Shown here piece after piece: positions 43,368-51,933 of a DNA stretch of 64,000 bases. Position numbers and translations under genes: made by a program. Where the stretch lies: NCBI RefSeq assembly GCF_003259835.1, contig NZ_QLMI01000003.1, positions 1 through 64,000 of the forward strand, given 5' to 3'. Position 1 is the stretch's first letter. Each line of letters begins with the position of its first letter. The notes below the pieces were generated by a model. The model made no database searches. It saw only the letters and a list, made by a program, of their open reading frames with translations, and had not been told where the DNA came from. The stretch is from Flavobacterium aquaticum. Its GTDB lineage: Bacteria; Bacteroidota; Bacteroidia; Flavobacteriales; Flavobacteriaceae.

Positions 43368-44266
43368 AAAAAAGCTTATTCCTTATTTCTATTATTACTT
43401 TAACAATTGTTTCTTGCAAAAGTACTTTTACAAAAATTGATGACAAGAATGCAAATTATATACCTTACTATTTAAAAGCATACGAAGCTGACAGTCTATG
43501 TTTAGTTGGAAATTATCAACGATCATATGAAATTTTAGACAGCTTATTTAAAAAATTTGAGCCAGCAAACATGAAAAATGTTAATGAATATTCTACTTAT
43601 ATTGCTTGCTGTGTGATGACGGGGAATACTGATAACTTAGACACAAAAATAAGAGACGGAATTTTAAAGTATGGGAGCATAATTAAAAGTCATCCTGATG
43701 GTGATTCAATATATAATAGACTATTTAATATTACAAAATTTTCAAGAGAAGAAATGAAATTGTTAGGTGAAAAATATGACAAAAGGTTTAATAAAGAATT
43801 AAGAAATAGAATAATTAGAATGCATGATGAAGATCTGAGTGCAAGAACTCCATCTCTTAATCATGAAAAAATGAATGAATTTCAAAAAAAACATGAAAAA
43901 GAAATTGAAGAAATTATAAAAAAATATGGTTATCCACACCAAAACTTAGTTGGTTATATTTTAAATGATAAAAATGAACCCATAAATTTTGACGTTATTC
44001 TCTTTCATCAAACTACCGAAAACAAAAAAAAATATGTTTCTCTTCTTTATGAAAATCTAGTAAAAGGAAATATATCTCCCTTTGAATATGGCAGTATAAT
44101 TGACAAAATTTATCTTGACAATAGCAAATTATATTATGGAACATTTATTGGAAAGGAACTATTAATAAATCCAAAAAAAATAGATTCAACACGAAAAACT
44201 ATTGGATTGCCTTCATATGGTTATGAAGAATGGTCGTTTAAAAAAACATTCCCTGACTTAAAATAA
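43364..44266 (+). CDS. Hypothetical lipoprotein with a DUF6624-like build
   Basis: A 300-residue protein with a lipobox (TIVSCKS, Cys near 18). The mature part is helical and rich in Lys, Glu and Asn. The section from about residue 160 (NHEKMNEFQKKHEKEIEEII, KKYGYPHQNLVGYILNDKNE, VILFHQTTENKKKYVSLL) resembles a small Bacteroidetes family with a WPxxxxVG-like motif often numbered DUF6624 (recalled, not searched). Function is unknown. The start overlaps the cyclase stop by 4 nt. Confidence 0.7.
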   Translation: MKKSLFLISIITLTIVSCKSTFTKIDDKNANYIPYYLKAYEADSLCLVGNYQRSYEILDSLFKKFEPANMKNVNEYSTYIACCVMTGNTDNLDTKIRDGILKYGSIIKSHPDGDSIYNRLFNITKFSREEMKLLGEKYDKRFNKELRNRIIRMHDEDLSARTPSLNHEKMNEFQKKHEKEIEEIIKKYGYPHQNLVGYILNDKNEPINFDVILFHQTTENKKKYVSLLYENLVKGNISPFEYGSIIDKIYLDNSKLYYGTFIGKELLINPKKIDSTRKTIGLPSYGYEEWSFKKTFPDLK

Positions 44267-44348
44267 TCTTTACAATTTAATTACTCCAAACTATCAAATC
44301 ATAACAAATCTTTATGAATTGGTTTTCTATAACAAGCAAAAAACTTTG

Positions 44349-44356
44349 TAACTTTG
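44349..44356 (+). promoter_or_regulatory. -7 element for the bacilliredoxin gene
   Basis: TAACTTTG fits TAnnTTTG and lies 29 nt before the ATG at 44386. Confidence 0.55.
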
Positions 44357-44385
44357 CCATTCGTTAACTTATAACAATATACATT

Positions 44386-44796
44386 ATGTATCCAGAAGAA
44401 ATGGTAAAACCAATGCGCGCTGAATTAACAGAAGCTGGTTTTCAAGAATTATATAGCGCTGAAGCAGTAGAAAATGCTTTAAAAAATGAAGGAACTACGT
44501 TAGTAGTAATCAACTCTGTTTGTGGTTGTGCAGCAAGAAATGCACGTCCAGGAGCAAAAATGAGTTTAGATGGCGCAAAAAAACCTTCACAATTAGTAAC
44601 TGTTTTTGCAGGAGTTGATAAAGATGCAGTTGATGCAGCACGCCAACACATGTTTCCTTTTCCTCCGTCTTCGCCTTGTATGGCTTTATTTAAAAATGGT
44701 GAGTTAGTTCACATGTTAGAACGTCATCATATCGAAGGTCGTCCGGCAGAATTAATTGCTGAAAATTTAAAAGACGCTTACAACGAATTTTGCTAA
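44386..44796 (+). CDS. BrxA/BrxB-family bacilliredoxin
   Basis: A 136-residue thioredoxin-fold protein with the CGC active site in [16 protein letters not shown], the defining motif of bacilliredoxins (formerly YphP/YqiW, DUF1094). In Firmicutes these remove bacillithiol from oxidised protein thiols; Bacteroidetes carry them too. [19 protein letters not shown] at the start and [20 protein letters not shown] later are conserved. It appears to be a single gene with its own -7 element. Confidence 0.95.
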   Translation: MYPEEMVKPMRAELTEAGFQELYSAEAVENALKNEGTTLVVINSVCGCAARNARPGAKMSLDGAKKPSQLVTVFAGVDKDAVDAARQHMFPFPPSSPCMALFKNGELVHMLERHHIEGRPAELIAENLKDAYNEFC

Positions 44797-44848
44797 TATT
44801 TTTTAGCGCAACCTTTTCATGATTTTTGAATCTTATTAGAAAAAGATT

Positions 44849-45235
44849 ATGAAAACTATCATTCGAATTTTGCTCTTATCAATACTTTTGCAAAGTTTTC
44901 AATGTGATGAAAATGAGCCAAATGTTTCAGAAATAACACCTGAACAATTGATTGAGAAAAAACAAGAGATTCTTGATTATATAAACAGTTTTTCGTGTAC
45001 TAACACATCAAATTGTAACTACATCGCATTTGGCGCTAAACCTTGTGGTGGACCAAGAGAGTTTTTAGTTTTTCCTAGTACTGTTAATCAAACTACATTG
45101 GAAAACTTGGTAAATGAATATTATGAAATGGATTATCAATACAATATACAAACAGGAGCTGTTTCAGATTGTATGGTAGTAAGTCCTCCTAATAATACTG
45201 ATTGTGTAAATGGTTCTTGTGTAATTATAGAATAA
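44849..45235 (+). CDS. Hypothetical Cys-rich lipoprotein
   Basis: A 128-residue protein of unknown function. The N-terminal hydrophobic segment ends in LLQSFQCDEN, which could be a lipobox (Cys near 19). The mature part has six or more Cys (SCTNTSNC, KPCGGPREF, DCMV, DCVNGSC) that may form disulfides outside the cytoplasm. A short PCGGPREFLVF motif looks family-specific. It is followed by a clear terminator at 45269-45296. Confidence 0.7.
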   Translation: MKTIIRILLLSILLQSFQCDENEPNVSEITPEQLIEKKQEILDYINSFSCTNTSNCNYIAFGAKPCGGPREFLVFPSTVNQTTLENLVNEYYEMDYQYNIQTGAVSDCMVVSPPNNTDCVNGSCVIIE

Positions 45236-45268
45236 AAATACAAGCATTATACTATGCTGGCATACAAT

Positions 45269-45296
45269 AAAATCCATCAAAACATTGGTGGATTTT
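45269..45296 (+). terminator. Terminator after the Cys-rich lipoprotein gene
   Basis: AAAATCCATCAA and TTGGTGGATTTT pair at 11 of 12 positions (the other is a G-T pair) with a 4-nt loop, ending in a T-rich tail. It overlaps the -33 element of the plsC promoter. Confidence 0.75.
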
Positions 45297-45316
45297 TATT
45301 TTATAGCTTACTTTTG
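45285..45316 (+). promoter_or_regulatory. Promoter of plsC
   Basis: TTG at 45285-45287, a 21-nt spacer and TACTTTTG at 45309-45316. It excludes the longer frame from 45254 and supports the ATG at 45335. Confidence 0.65.
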
Positions 45317-45334
45317 CCTAAATTGGTTTTTTAC

Positions 45335-46069
45335 ATGGAAAAAATTCTTTCATACCCACTTTCAATTCTATATACAATAGTTTTTTTTATTTGGTTGTTG
45401 ATCTTTCATCCAATTCAATGGGTTTGTTTTAATTTATTTGGATACAATGCACATCGCATTAGTGTTGCATATTTGAATCTTTGCTTAGTTAGAACCGCGC
45501 ATTTACTTGGTACAACATATCATATTAAAGGCATGGAAAATGTTCCTGAAAACAAACCTTTAATTATTGTTGCCAATCACCAAAGTTTACACGATATCAC
45601 AACTATTATTTGGTTTTTAAGAAAAGTACATCCAAAATTCATCAGTAAAATTGAATTAGGAAAAGGGATTCCTAGTGTTTCTTATAATTTAAAACATGGC
45701 GGTTCGGCTTTAATTGACAGAAAAGATCCAAAACAAGCTTTACCAGAAATTAAAAAAGTAGCCGAATTAATTAACAATAATAACTACTCGGTTGTCATAT
45801 TCCCAGAAGGAACAAGAAGCAAAACTGGAACACCTAAACCTTTCGCGGTTAATGGATTAAAAATGTTATACAAATTTGCACCAGATGCCTACTTTTTACC
45901 AATAACTATAAATAACTCATGGAAAATGACTAAATTTGGTACTTTTCCTCTCGGACTAGGAACTCGTTTAGAATTTACTATTCATGAGCCATTAAAAATA
46001 TCCGAACATCCTTTCGAAGAAATTTTTGAAAAAACCGAAACCATAATTACAAAACATATTAAAAAATAA
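45335..46069 (+). CDS. plsC: 1-acyl-sn-glycerol-3-phosphate acyltransferase
   Basis: A 244-residue membrane-bound acyltransferase that converts lysophosphatidate to phosphatidate. The HX4D motif is in VANHQSLHDITTI, the substrate motif FPEGTRSKTG is present, and an N-terminal membrane helix (ILYTIVFFIWLLIFHP) anchors it. The start at 45335 is supported by the promoter. It precedes the acyl-ACP desaturase, so both belong to membrane-lipid synthesis. Confidence 0.92.
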   Translation: MEKILSYPLSILYTIVFFIWLLIFHPIQWVCFNLFGYNAHRISVAYLNLCLVRTAHLLGTTYHIKGMENVPENKPLIIVANHQSLHDITTIIWFLRKVHPKFISKIELGKGIPSVSYNLKHGGSALIDRKDPKQALPEIKKVAELINNNNYSVVIFPEGTRSKTGTPKPFAVNGLKMLYKFAPDAYFLPITINNSWKMTKFGTFPLGLGTRLEFTIHEPLKISEHPFEEIFEKTETIITKHIKK

Positions 46070-46091
46070 CCCCATTTAAAATACAACCCCC

Positions 46092-47090
46092 ATGTCTATA
46101 CAAAACGTCCGTTTAGAAGTGATGCAATTTTTAGAAAAAAAAGTGGATCATTTCATGGAAGAATTCTTAATCCCTGTCGAAAAAATTTGGCAACCAACTG
46201 ATTTATTACCTGATTCTTCTAAAGAAAATTTTTTAGAGGAAGTAAAAGAACTACGCGAAATTGCTAAAGATTTACCTTATGATTTTTGGGTAGTTTTAGT
46301 TGGAGACACTATTACTGAAGAGGCTTTACCTACATACGAAACTTGGTTAATGGATGTTGAAGGCGTTTCGCAAAAAGGAGAAAAGGGCGATAACGGTTGG
46401 GCTAAATGGTTACGCCAATGGACAGGAGAAGAAAACCGTCATGGTGATGTTTTAAACAAATACTTATACCTTTCGGGAAGAGTCAATATGCGTGAGGTTG
46501 AAATTACAACACAGCATTTAATCAACGATGGTTTTGACCCAGGAACTGATAGAGACCCATACAAAAACTTTGTTTTTACCAGTTTTCAAGAATTAGCTAC
46601 GTATGTTTCGCACAATCGTGTAGCACAAATGGCAAAGAAATTTGGCGATAAAAAACTACACAAAATGTGTAATTTAATTGCTGGAGACGAAATGCGTCAT
46701 CACTTAGCGTATAGCGAATTTGTGAAACGTATTTTTGAAATTGACCCAAGCGAAATGATGTTATCGTTTCAATACATGATGAAGAAAAAAATTACCATGC
46801 CAGCGCATTTAATTAGAGAATCAGGTGAAAGTATTGGAACTGCATTCGAAAAATTCTCAGAATCAGCGCAACGTTTAGGAGTTTATACTGCAATGGATTA
46901 TGTAGATATTCTTCAAAAATTAAATGAAAAATGGGAGATTGATAAAATTTGTAATCTTACCGATGAAGCTGAAAAAGCACGTGACTATTTAATGAAATTA
47001 CCTGCTAGAATGACAAAAATTTCAGAACGATTAGTCGTTCCTGCTGAAGGAGAACTTTTTAAATGGGTACAACCTGCTTTGATAAAATAA
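46092..47090 (+). CDS. Acyl-ACP desaturase (soluble di-iron)
   Basis: A 332-residue soluble fatty acid desaturase of the plant stearoyl-ACP type. The di-iron ligands are in EENRHGD (residues 113-119) and GDEMRHH (198-204), both ExxH motifs. The enzyme puts a double bond into acyl-ACP and tunes membrane fluidity. It lies 22 nt after plsC and is followed by a terminator, so the two form a lipid operon. Confidence 0.95.
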   Translation: MSIQNVRLEVMQFLEKKVDHFMEEFLIPVEKIWQPTDLLPDSSKENFLEEVKELREIAKDLPYDFWVVLVGDTITEEALPTYETWLMDVEGVSQKGEKGDNGWAKWLRQWTGEENRHGDVLNKYLYLSGRVNMREVEITTQHLINDGFDPGTDRDPYKNFVFTSFQELATYVSHNRVAQMAKKFGDKKLHKMCNLIAGDEMRHHLAYSEFVKRIFEIDPSEMMLSFQYMMKKKITMPAHLIRESGESIGTAFEKFSESAQRLGVYTAMDYVDILQKLNEKWEIDKICNLTDEAEKARDYLMKLPARMTKISERLVVPAEGELFKWVQPALIK

Positions 47091-47112
47091 CATTCGAAAA
47101 ATAAAATTTCAG

Positions 47113-47147
47113 ATTCCAAATTCAATTATGAGTTTGGAATTTTTTTT
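47113..47147 (+). terminator. Terminator after the acyl-ACP desaturase gene
   Basis: ATTCCAAATTCA and TGAGTTTGGAAT pair at 11 of 12 positions around a 4-nt loop and are followed by T7. Confidence 0.8.
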
Positions 47148-47160
47148 GTAAATTAGAACC

Positions 47161-47805
47161 ATGCAAATTATCAATAATACTATCCTTTTTGTAAAGAATC
47201 AACTAGCTCATGCTGAGGGCGGTCACGATTGGTTTCACATTGAACGTGTTTATAAAAATGCTTTATTAATTGCCGAAGAAGAGGAATGTGATGTAACCGT
47301 AGTAAAACTTGGAGCGCTTTTACACGATATTGCCGATTCTAAATTTCATGGTGGTGATGAAACGGTTGGCCCAAAAACAGCAAGAACTTTTTTAGAATCG
47401 CAAAATGTTTCAGAAGACATCATTTTACACGTAATTGCTATTATTGAAAATATTTCGTTTAAAGGCGGAAATTTCGAAAAGAAATTCAATTCCAAAGAAT
47501 TAGAAATTGTTCAAGATGCTGATAGATTAGATGCGCTTGGCGCGATTGGAATTGCTCGTACTTTTAATTATGGAGGTTTTAAAAATCGTCCGTTGTACAA
47601 TCCGAATATTCAACCAAACTTGAACATGAGTAAGGAAGAGTATAAGAATAGTGAATCGCCAACATTAAATCATTTTTACGAAAAACTTCTACTTCTTAAA
47701 GACAAAATGAACACCGAAACAGGTAAAAAAATTGCTCAAAAACGCCACGATTTTATGGTGACATTTTTAAGTCAGTTTTATGCTGAATGGGATGGGCAAG
47801 AATAG
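47161..47805 (+). CDS. HD-domain phosphohydrolase
   Basis: A 214-residue metal-dependent phosphohydrolase. The first His is in GGHDWFHIERVYKNAL, the HD pair in GALLHDIADSKFHGG, and the final Asp in IVQDADRLDALGAIGIARTF. This matches stand-alone YedJ/YpgQ-type HD hydrolases, which cleave nucleotides in vitro; the true substrate is open. The start follows a terminator by 13 nt, so its promoter must overlap that hairpin or the end of the desaturase gene. Confidence 0.9.
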   Translation: MQIINNTILFVKNQLAHAEGGHDWFHIERVYKNALLIAEEEECDVTVVKLGALLHDIADSKFHGGDETVGPKTARTFLESQNVSEDIILHVIAIIENISFKGGNFEKKFNSKELEIVQDADRLDALGAIGIARTFNYGGFKNRPLYNPNIQPNLNMSKEEYKNSESPTLNHFYEKLLLLKDKMNTETGKKIAQKRHDFMVTFLSQFYAEWDGQE

Positions 47806-47809
47806 AAAA

Positions 47810-47860
47810 CAGTGTTCAGTTACAAGTTGCTAAAATCAGATAACTTAAAACTGAACACTG
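47810..47860. repeat. 12-bp inverted repeat between convergent genes
   Basis: CAGTGTTCAGTT (47810-47821) and its exact complement AACTGAACACTG (47849-47860) are separated by 27 bp. It lies between the HD gene and the enoyl-CoA hydratase gene. Its style (AGTGTTCAGT) resembles the AGTGAATAGT repeat between atpA and atpG. Confidence 0.65.
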
Positions 47861-47869
47861 AATACTTAA

Positions 47870-48646
47870 TTATCTCCCAGGAAATTCCGCTTTACGTTTC
47901 TCTAAAAATGCCGTTGTTCCTTCTTTAAAATCTTCAGTTCCAAAAGAAAGACCAAAGTTTTTAATTTCTACTTCATAACCGTTTGTTCCATCTTCAAAAT
48001 TAGAATTTATTGCTTCGATAGCTTTTGCGATAGCTACACTTGAATTTTTAGTGATTTTAGTTGCGATTCCTTTTGTGAAATCTAATAATTCCTCTTGAGC
48101 TACAACATGGTTTACTAATCCGTAGTTTTTAGCGGTTTCAGCGTCAATCATTCCTGCTGTCATAATCATTTCCATAGCACGACCTTTTCCTACTAATTGC
48201 GCTAAACGTTGTGTTCCTCCATAACCTGGAATAACTCCTAAAGTCACTTCTGGTAATCCCATTTTTGCATTTGTTGAAGCTGCTCTAAAATGACAAGCCA
48301 TTGCCAATTCTAATCCGCCACCAAGAGCAAAACCATTAACTGCTGCAATTACTGGAGTGCTTAAATTTTGCACAAAATCAAACAATAGGGCTTGACCTTC
48401 AGCGGCTAATTTTCCACCTTCTTCTACTGAAAAATTGGCGAATTCTGAAATATCGGCTCCAGCTACAAAAGCTTTTTCACCACTACCCGTTACAATAATT
48501 GCTTTTACTGATTTATCTTCGTTTAACGATTTAAATCCATCGTGTAATTCTTGAATAGTTGCCTTATTTAAAGCATTTAATTTAGTAGGTCTGTTAATCG
48601 TTACAATTGCAATAGCATCTTGTTTTTCAATAAGAATATTTTCCAT
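47870..48646 (-). CDS. Enoyl-CoA hydratase/isomerase family protein
   Basis: A 258-residue crotonase. The oxyanion-hole segment AFVAGADISEFANF and the two catalytic glutamates near 113 (GGGLELAMACHF) and 133 (LPEVTLGVIPGYGGTQ) mark a true hydratase, which adds water to trans-2-enoyl-CoA in beta-oxidation. The length is typical. It is the last gene of the hemH-hemJ-kinase-hydratase set, 15 nt after the kinase. Confidence 0.93.
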   Translation of the reverse strand: MENILIEKQDAIAIVTINRPTKLNALNKATIQELHDGFKSLNEDKSVKAIIVTGSGEKAFVAGADISEFANFSVEEGGKLAAEGQALLFDFVQNLSTPVIAAVNGFALGGGLELAMACHFRAASTNAKMGLPEVTLGVIPGYGGTQRLAQLVGKGRAMEMIMTAGMIDAETAKNYGLVNHVVAQEELLDFTKGIATKITKNSSVAIAKAIEAINSNFEDGTNGYEVEIKNFGLSFGTEDFKEGTTAFLEKRKAEFPGR

Positions 48647-48661
48647 TTTTGTTTGTTTTGA

Positions 48662-50131
48662 TTATTTATTTATTGGGAAAGAAACCAAAAATTCGGTTCC
48701 TACATTTGGTTCTGTTTCAAAGGTAATCGTTCCGTTATAATTTTCTATGATATTTTTAATAATAGCTAAACCAAGTCCCATTCCGCTTGATTTTGTGGTG
48801 AATTTTGGTTCAAAAACACGTTCCTGATTTTCTGTTGAAATTCCTTTTCCGTTATCTTTTACTGCGATTTTAACTTCGTTATCTTGTCTAAAAACCGTCA
48901 CAAAAACCAACTTGTTTTCCTGTTCTTCGGGAATTGCTTGAATTGCATTTTTAACCAAATTTGTAATCACACGGATTAATTGTGTTCTATCTAACTTGGC
49001 AATAATTTCGTCTTCTAATGCTGAAAACTGAATAAAATCTTCATTAAAAATTTCCAAAGCCATTTTTACAATTCGAACTACATTTAAAGTTTCGTTTTGC
49101 TGTGCTGGCATGGTTGCAAAGTTTGAAAAAGCACCCGCAACAGCTGTCATCGTATCAATTTGCTGTAAAATAGTTTTAGTGTAATCGTCTAGTTTTTTTG
49201 TAATATTTGGGTCGCTTGGGTCAAATTTTCGTTGAAAACTTTGCACGGTTAATCGCATTGGCGTAAGCGGATTTTTAATTTCATGTGCTACTTGCTTTGC
49301 CATTTCGCGCCAAGCTTGTTCTCTTTCGCTTTGAGCTAAAATGGTAGCACTTTCTTCTAATTTATCCACCATGTTATTGTAAGAGTCAATTAAAAGATTA
49401 ATTTCTTTACTTCCATCTTCGATTACAATTTTTTCGTTACGTTGATTTAATTGAGTTTCCTGAATTTTATCACTAATAATTTTTAATGATTTTGTAATGT
49501 AGCTCGATAAAAAATAAGAAAGAACAATGGCAATGAAAAACATAAAAGTATAAACCTGTCCAAAACGAATTAAGAAATTTTGAACTTCATTATCGTAAAA
49601 TTCCGCATCTTCTTCATAAGGTAAATTTAAAATAGCGAGAGGCTTAAATTTATTATCTTTTAAATAAGAATAGGATGACCTAAAGGTCCTATCCTCAATT
49701 TTTGAAAATTCTATATATCTTTTATCTAAAGAAGATTGAATAATTTTTAAAGTCGAAGGATTTATTTTTGGTTTGTCTTTGTCTAATTTAAAAATGGCTT
49801 TTGATGAAATTAACAAGTTTCCTTTTAAATCGAAAAAATTAATTTCCATACTATGAATATCTGCTAACTCGAAAATTTTATCTTTAAAAATTAGCGGAAT
49901 ATTCTTTGTGTTTAGTGGATAAGTGGTTGTTTGTAAAACATAATTTATGTGTTCAGCAATTGCAGTTTCTTTTCGTTCTAAACGGTCTTGATGGTATTCA
50001 CGAGCCTCTTTTCTAAATTGATAAATGGAAACTGTAGCAATAAGTATAGACGCAATAAGTGTTAAGAATATCATGGATAGAAATATTCTTATTCGTAGTG
50101 AAAGATTTTTGATGTTAAAAATTCTATCCAT
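48662..50131 (-). CDS. Sensor histidine kinase (NtrY-like), orphan
   Basis: A 489-residue membrane kinase. Helix 1 (residues ~12-38), a periplasmic sensor of about 150 residues, helix 2 (~193-213), HAMP, then HisKA with His near 283 (VAHEIKNPLTPMRLTVQSFQ) and an HATPase domain (NLVKNAIQAIP, DNGKGIS, GMGLGLAII). The HEIKNPLTP box is typical of NtrY-type kinases. No response regulator is adjacent. The start overlaps the hemJ stop by one base (TAATG), so it is made together with heme enzymes; a heme or redox cue is a possible signal (inference). Confidence 0.93.
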   Translation of the reverse strand: MDRIFNIKNLSLRIRIFLSMIFLTLIASILIATVSIYQFRKEAREYHQDRLERKETAIAEHINYVLQTTTYPLNTKNIPLIFKDKIFELADIHSMEINFFDLKGNLLISSKAIFKLDKDKPKINPSTLKIIQSSLDKRYIEFSKIEDRTFRSSYSYLKDNKFKPLAILNLPYEEDAEFYDNEVQNFLIRFGQVYTFMFFIAIVLSYFLSSYITKSLKIISDKIQETQLNQRNEKIVIEDGSKEINLLIDSYNNMVDKLEESATILAQSEREQAWREMAKQVAHEIKNPLTPMRLTVQSFQRKFDPSDPNITKKLDDYTKTILQQIDTMTAVAGAFSNFATMPAQQNETLNVVRIVKMALEIFNEDFIQFSALEDEIIAKLDRTQLIRVITNLVKNAIQAIPEEQENKLVFVTVFRQDNEVKIAVKDNGKGISTENQERVFEPKFTTKSSGMGLGLAIIKNIIENYNGTITFETEPNVGTEFLVSFPINK

Positions 50132-50688
50132 TACCTATTTTGGTTCTTCTCTCTTATTTTTTTATACAATTTGAATCCCATCATTATTAAAATCGAAAAA
50201 ACAAAAATTCCAATAACCCCATAAATCCAGTTGATTGCATTCTTTAAAATTACTAAAAAAACAACTGCAAATAATATTATCGTGGCGCCTTCATTCCAAA
50301 TTCTAAAAAAATTACCCGAATGTTTTACTTCGTTATTTTGTAATTGTTTAAAAATTTGATGACACTTTAAATGATACAAATACAATAAAAACACAAATGC
50401 CAATTTTACATGCATCCATGGTTGGGTTAACCAAACATTTCCAACTTCGGTAAAAAACAACATCCAAAAAGCGAAAACACTAGCTAAAACAGCACTTGGC
50501 CAAGTAATAATGTACCACAAACGGTATTGCATTAATTGGTATTGTTTTATTAAAATATCTTGCTCTGGTTGCGCTTTTTGTTTGGCTTCTGCATGATATA
50601 CAAATAAACGAACAATGTAAAACAACCCAGCAAACCAAGTGATTACAAAGATTAAATGTAGTGATTTTATGTAGTTGTAAAGTTCCAT
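50131..50688 (-). CDS. hemJ: Protoporphyrinogen IX oxidase HemJ
   Basis: A 185-residue membrane protein of the HemJ/CopD-like family (UPF0093) with about four to five helices. A conserved His lies in helix 1 (SLHLIFVITWFAGLFYIVRL), with YRLWYIITWPSA and PWMHVKLAFVFLLYLYH following. HemJ oxidises protoporphyrinogen IX to protoporphyrin IX, the substrate of ferrochelatase. It lies 3 nt downstream of hemH, which supports this function over a generic CopD label. Confidence 0.9.
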   Translation of the reverse strand: MELYNYIKSLHLIFVITWFAGLFYIVRLFVYHAEAKQKAQPEQDILIKQYQLMQYRLWYIITWPSAVLASVFAFWMLFFTEVGNVWLTQPWMHVKLAFVFLLYLYHLKCHQIFKQLQNNEVKHSGNFFRIWNEGATIILFAVVFLVILKNAINWIYGVIGIFVFSILIMMGFKLYKKIREKNQNR

Positions 50689-50691
50689 TTT

Positions 50692-51717
50692 TTATTGATT
50701 TTGAAAAGCCCATTGGTCAATCCATCGGCTCATGGTTTTAACCCAATCTTCACTATCGTTCAAACAAGGCACTGATAAAAAATTTTCTCCTCCATTTTCT
50801 TTAAAACTATGAGCAGCCTCCATTCCAATTTCTTCTAAAGTTTCTAAACAATCCGAAACGAACGCAGGAGTTACAACAGCTAAATTTTTAATGCCTTTTT
50901 GAGCTAATCCATCAATGGTAGCATCGGTATAAGGTTGTAACCAAGGATCGCGACCTAAACGAGATTGAAAAGAGGTACTGTATTTTCCTTCTTCCAAACC
51001 TAAAAATTCGGCTACTTGCTTAGTTGTTTCATAACATTGATGACGGTAGCAAAACTCGTGTGCTTTTGATGGCGTATTGCAACAACTTCCATCTATTTTA
51101 CAATGCGATTTTGTTACATCCGATTTTTTAATGTGTCGCTCTGGAACTCCATGATAAGAAAACAATAAATAATCTGATTTAAAATTATCTAAAGCCGATT
51201 TAATAGAATTAGACAAATCACGAACATAATCAGGTTGGTTGTAAAAAGCAGGAAGAACCGTAAATTCCATATTTGGAAATTGTTTTTTTCGAATTTCTTC
51301 GGCTAACACCAAAATAGTTTCAGTAGTTGCCATAGCAAACTGAGGATATAATGGAATTAATAAAACCTCATCTACACCTTGATTGTGTAATTCTTTTAAA
51401 CCAAATTCAATACTTGGATTTCCGTAACGCATAGCTAAAGAAACAGGAATACTAACTTGCTCTTTAACTTTATCTTGTAAACGTTTTGATAAAACAATTA
51501 ATGGAGAACCTTCTTCCCACCAAATTTTTTTATACGCTTTAGCCGATTTTTTTGGACGAGTATTCAAAATAATTCCTTTTACCAAAAGCGCTCTAAGTAA
51601 ATAAGGAACATCTATAACGCGTTCATCCATTAAAAATTCATCTAAATATTTTCTAACATCTTTTGGTTCAGGACTATCTGGCGAACCTAAGTTAATTAAT
51701 AGTACTCCTTTTTTCAT
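50692..51717 (-). CDS. hemH: Ferrochelatase
   Basis: A 341-residue enzyme that inserts Fe(II) into protoporphyrin IX. Visible are the N-terminal GVLLINLGSPDSPEP, the active-site His in LFSYHGVPERHIKKSD, SFQSRLGRDPWLQPYTD and the C-terminal VVTPAFVSDCLETLEEI with the conserved Glu cluster. A Cys-rich stretch (CKIDGSCCNTP...CYRHQC) could hold an Fe-S cluster, as in some bacterial ferrochelatases (inference). It begins the minus-strand hem operon and is divergent from the six-gene cassette. Confidence 0.97.
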   Translation of the reverse strand: MKKGVLLINLGSPDSPEPKDVRKYLDEFLMDERVIDVPYLLRALLVKGIILNTRPKKSAKAYKKIWWEEGSPLIVLSKRLQDKVKEQVSIPVSLAMRYGNPSIEFGLKELHNQGVDEVLLIPLYPQFAMATTETILVLAEEIRKKQFPNMEFTVLPAFYNQPDYVRDLSNSIKSALDNFKSDYLLFSYHGVPERHIKKSDVTKSHCKIDGSCCNTPSKAHEFCYRHQCYETTKQVAEFLGLEEGKYSTSFQSRLGRDPWLQPYTDATIDGLAQKGIKNLAVVTPAFVSDCLETLEEIGMEAAHSFKENGGENFLSVPCLNDSEDWVKTMSRWIDQWAFQNQ

Positions 51718-51730
51718 TTTCTTTTTTTTT

Positions 51731-51738
51731 CAAAAATA
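51731..51738 (-). promoter_or_regulatory. -7 element of hemH
   Basis: TATTTTTG on the minus strand, 13 nt before the hemH ATG. A spaced -33 is not obvious. Confidence 0.5.
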
Positions 51739-51796
51739 CTATTTAATTATCAAAAAAATAATGCCGTAGGATTAATCTTAAAGCAAATTCAACTAC

Positions 51797-51824
51797 TTAT
51801 CGGAAAAAATATACATTTTATCGA
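51797..51824 (+). promoter_or_regulatory. Paired TTATCGG / TTATCGA half-sites upstream of cassette 1
   Basis: TTATCGG at 51797-51803 and TTATCGA at 51818-51824, start-to-start distance 21 bp, i.e. two helical turns. A similar pair lies before cassette 2 (54346-54372), and a single TTATCGG is in the promoter of the AraC-family gene (57756-57762). Direct repeats of this spacing are typical of AraC-family binding sites. They lie 110-137 bp before A1 and 80-107 bp before hemH. Confidence 0.55.
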
Positions 51825-51867
51825 ATTTTTGTTAAAATTACAATATTATTAACAATAAAATTTTTTT

Positions 51868-51890
51868 TAAATTAAATAATATTTAATTTA
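51868..51890. promoter_or_regulatory. Perfect A/T-only palindrome before cassette 1
   Basis: Arms TAAATTAAATA and TATTTAATTTA with one central A (11-1-11), 43 bp before the A1 ATG. It is purely A/T, so chance is not excluded. It could be an operator or form a weak hairpin in the leader. Confidence 0.4.
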
Positions 51891-51933
51891 GTGGAAGAAT
51901 TATTGCATTATTAATAATTAAAATCGTTGAATT

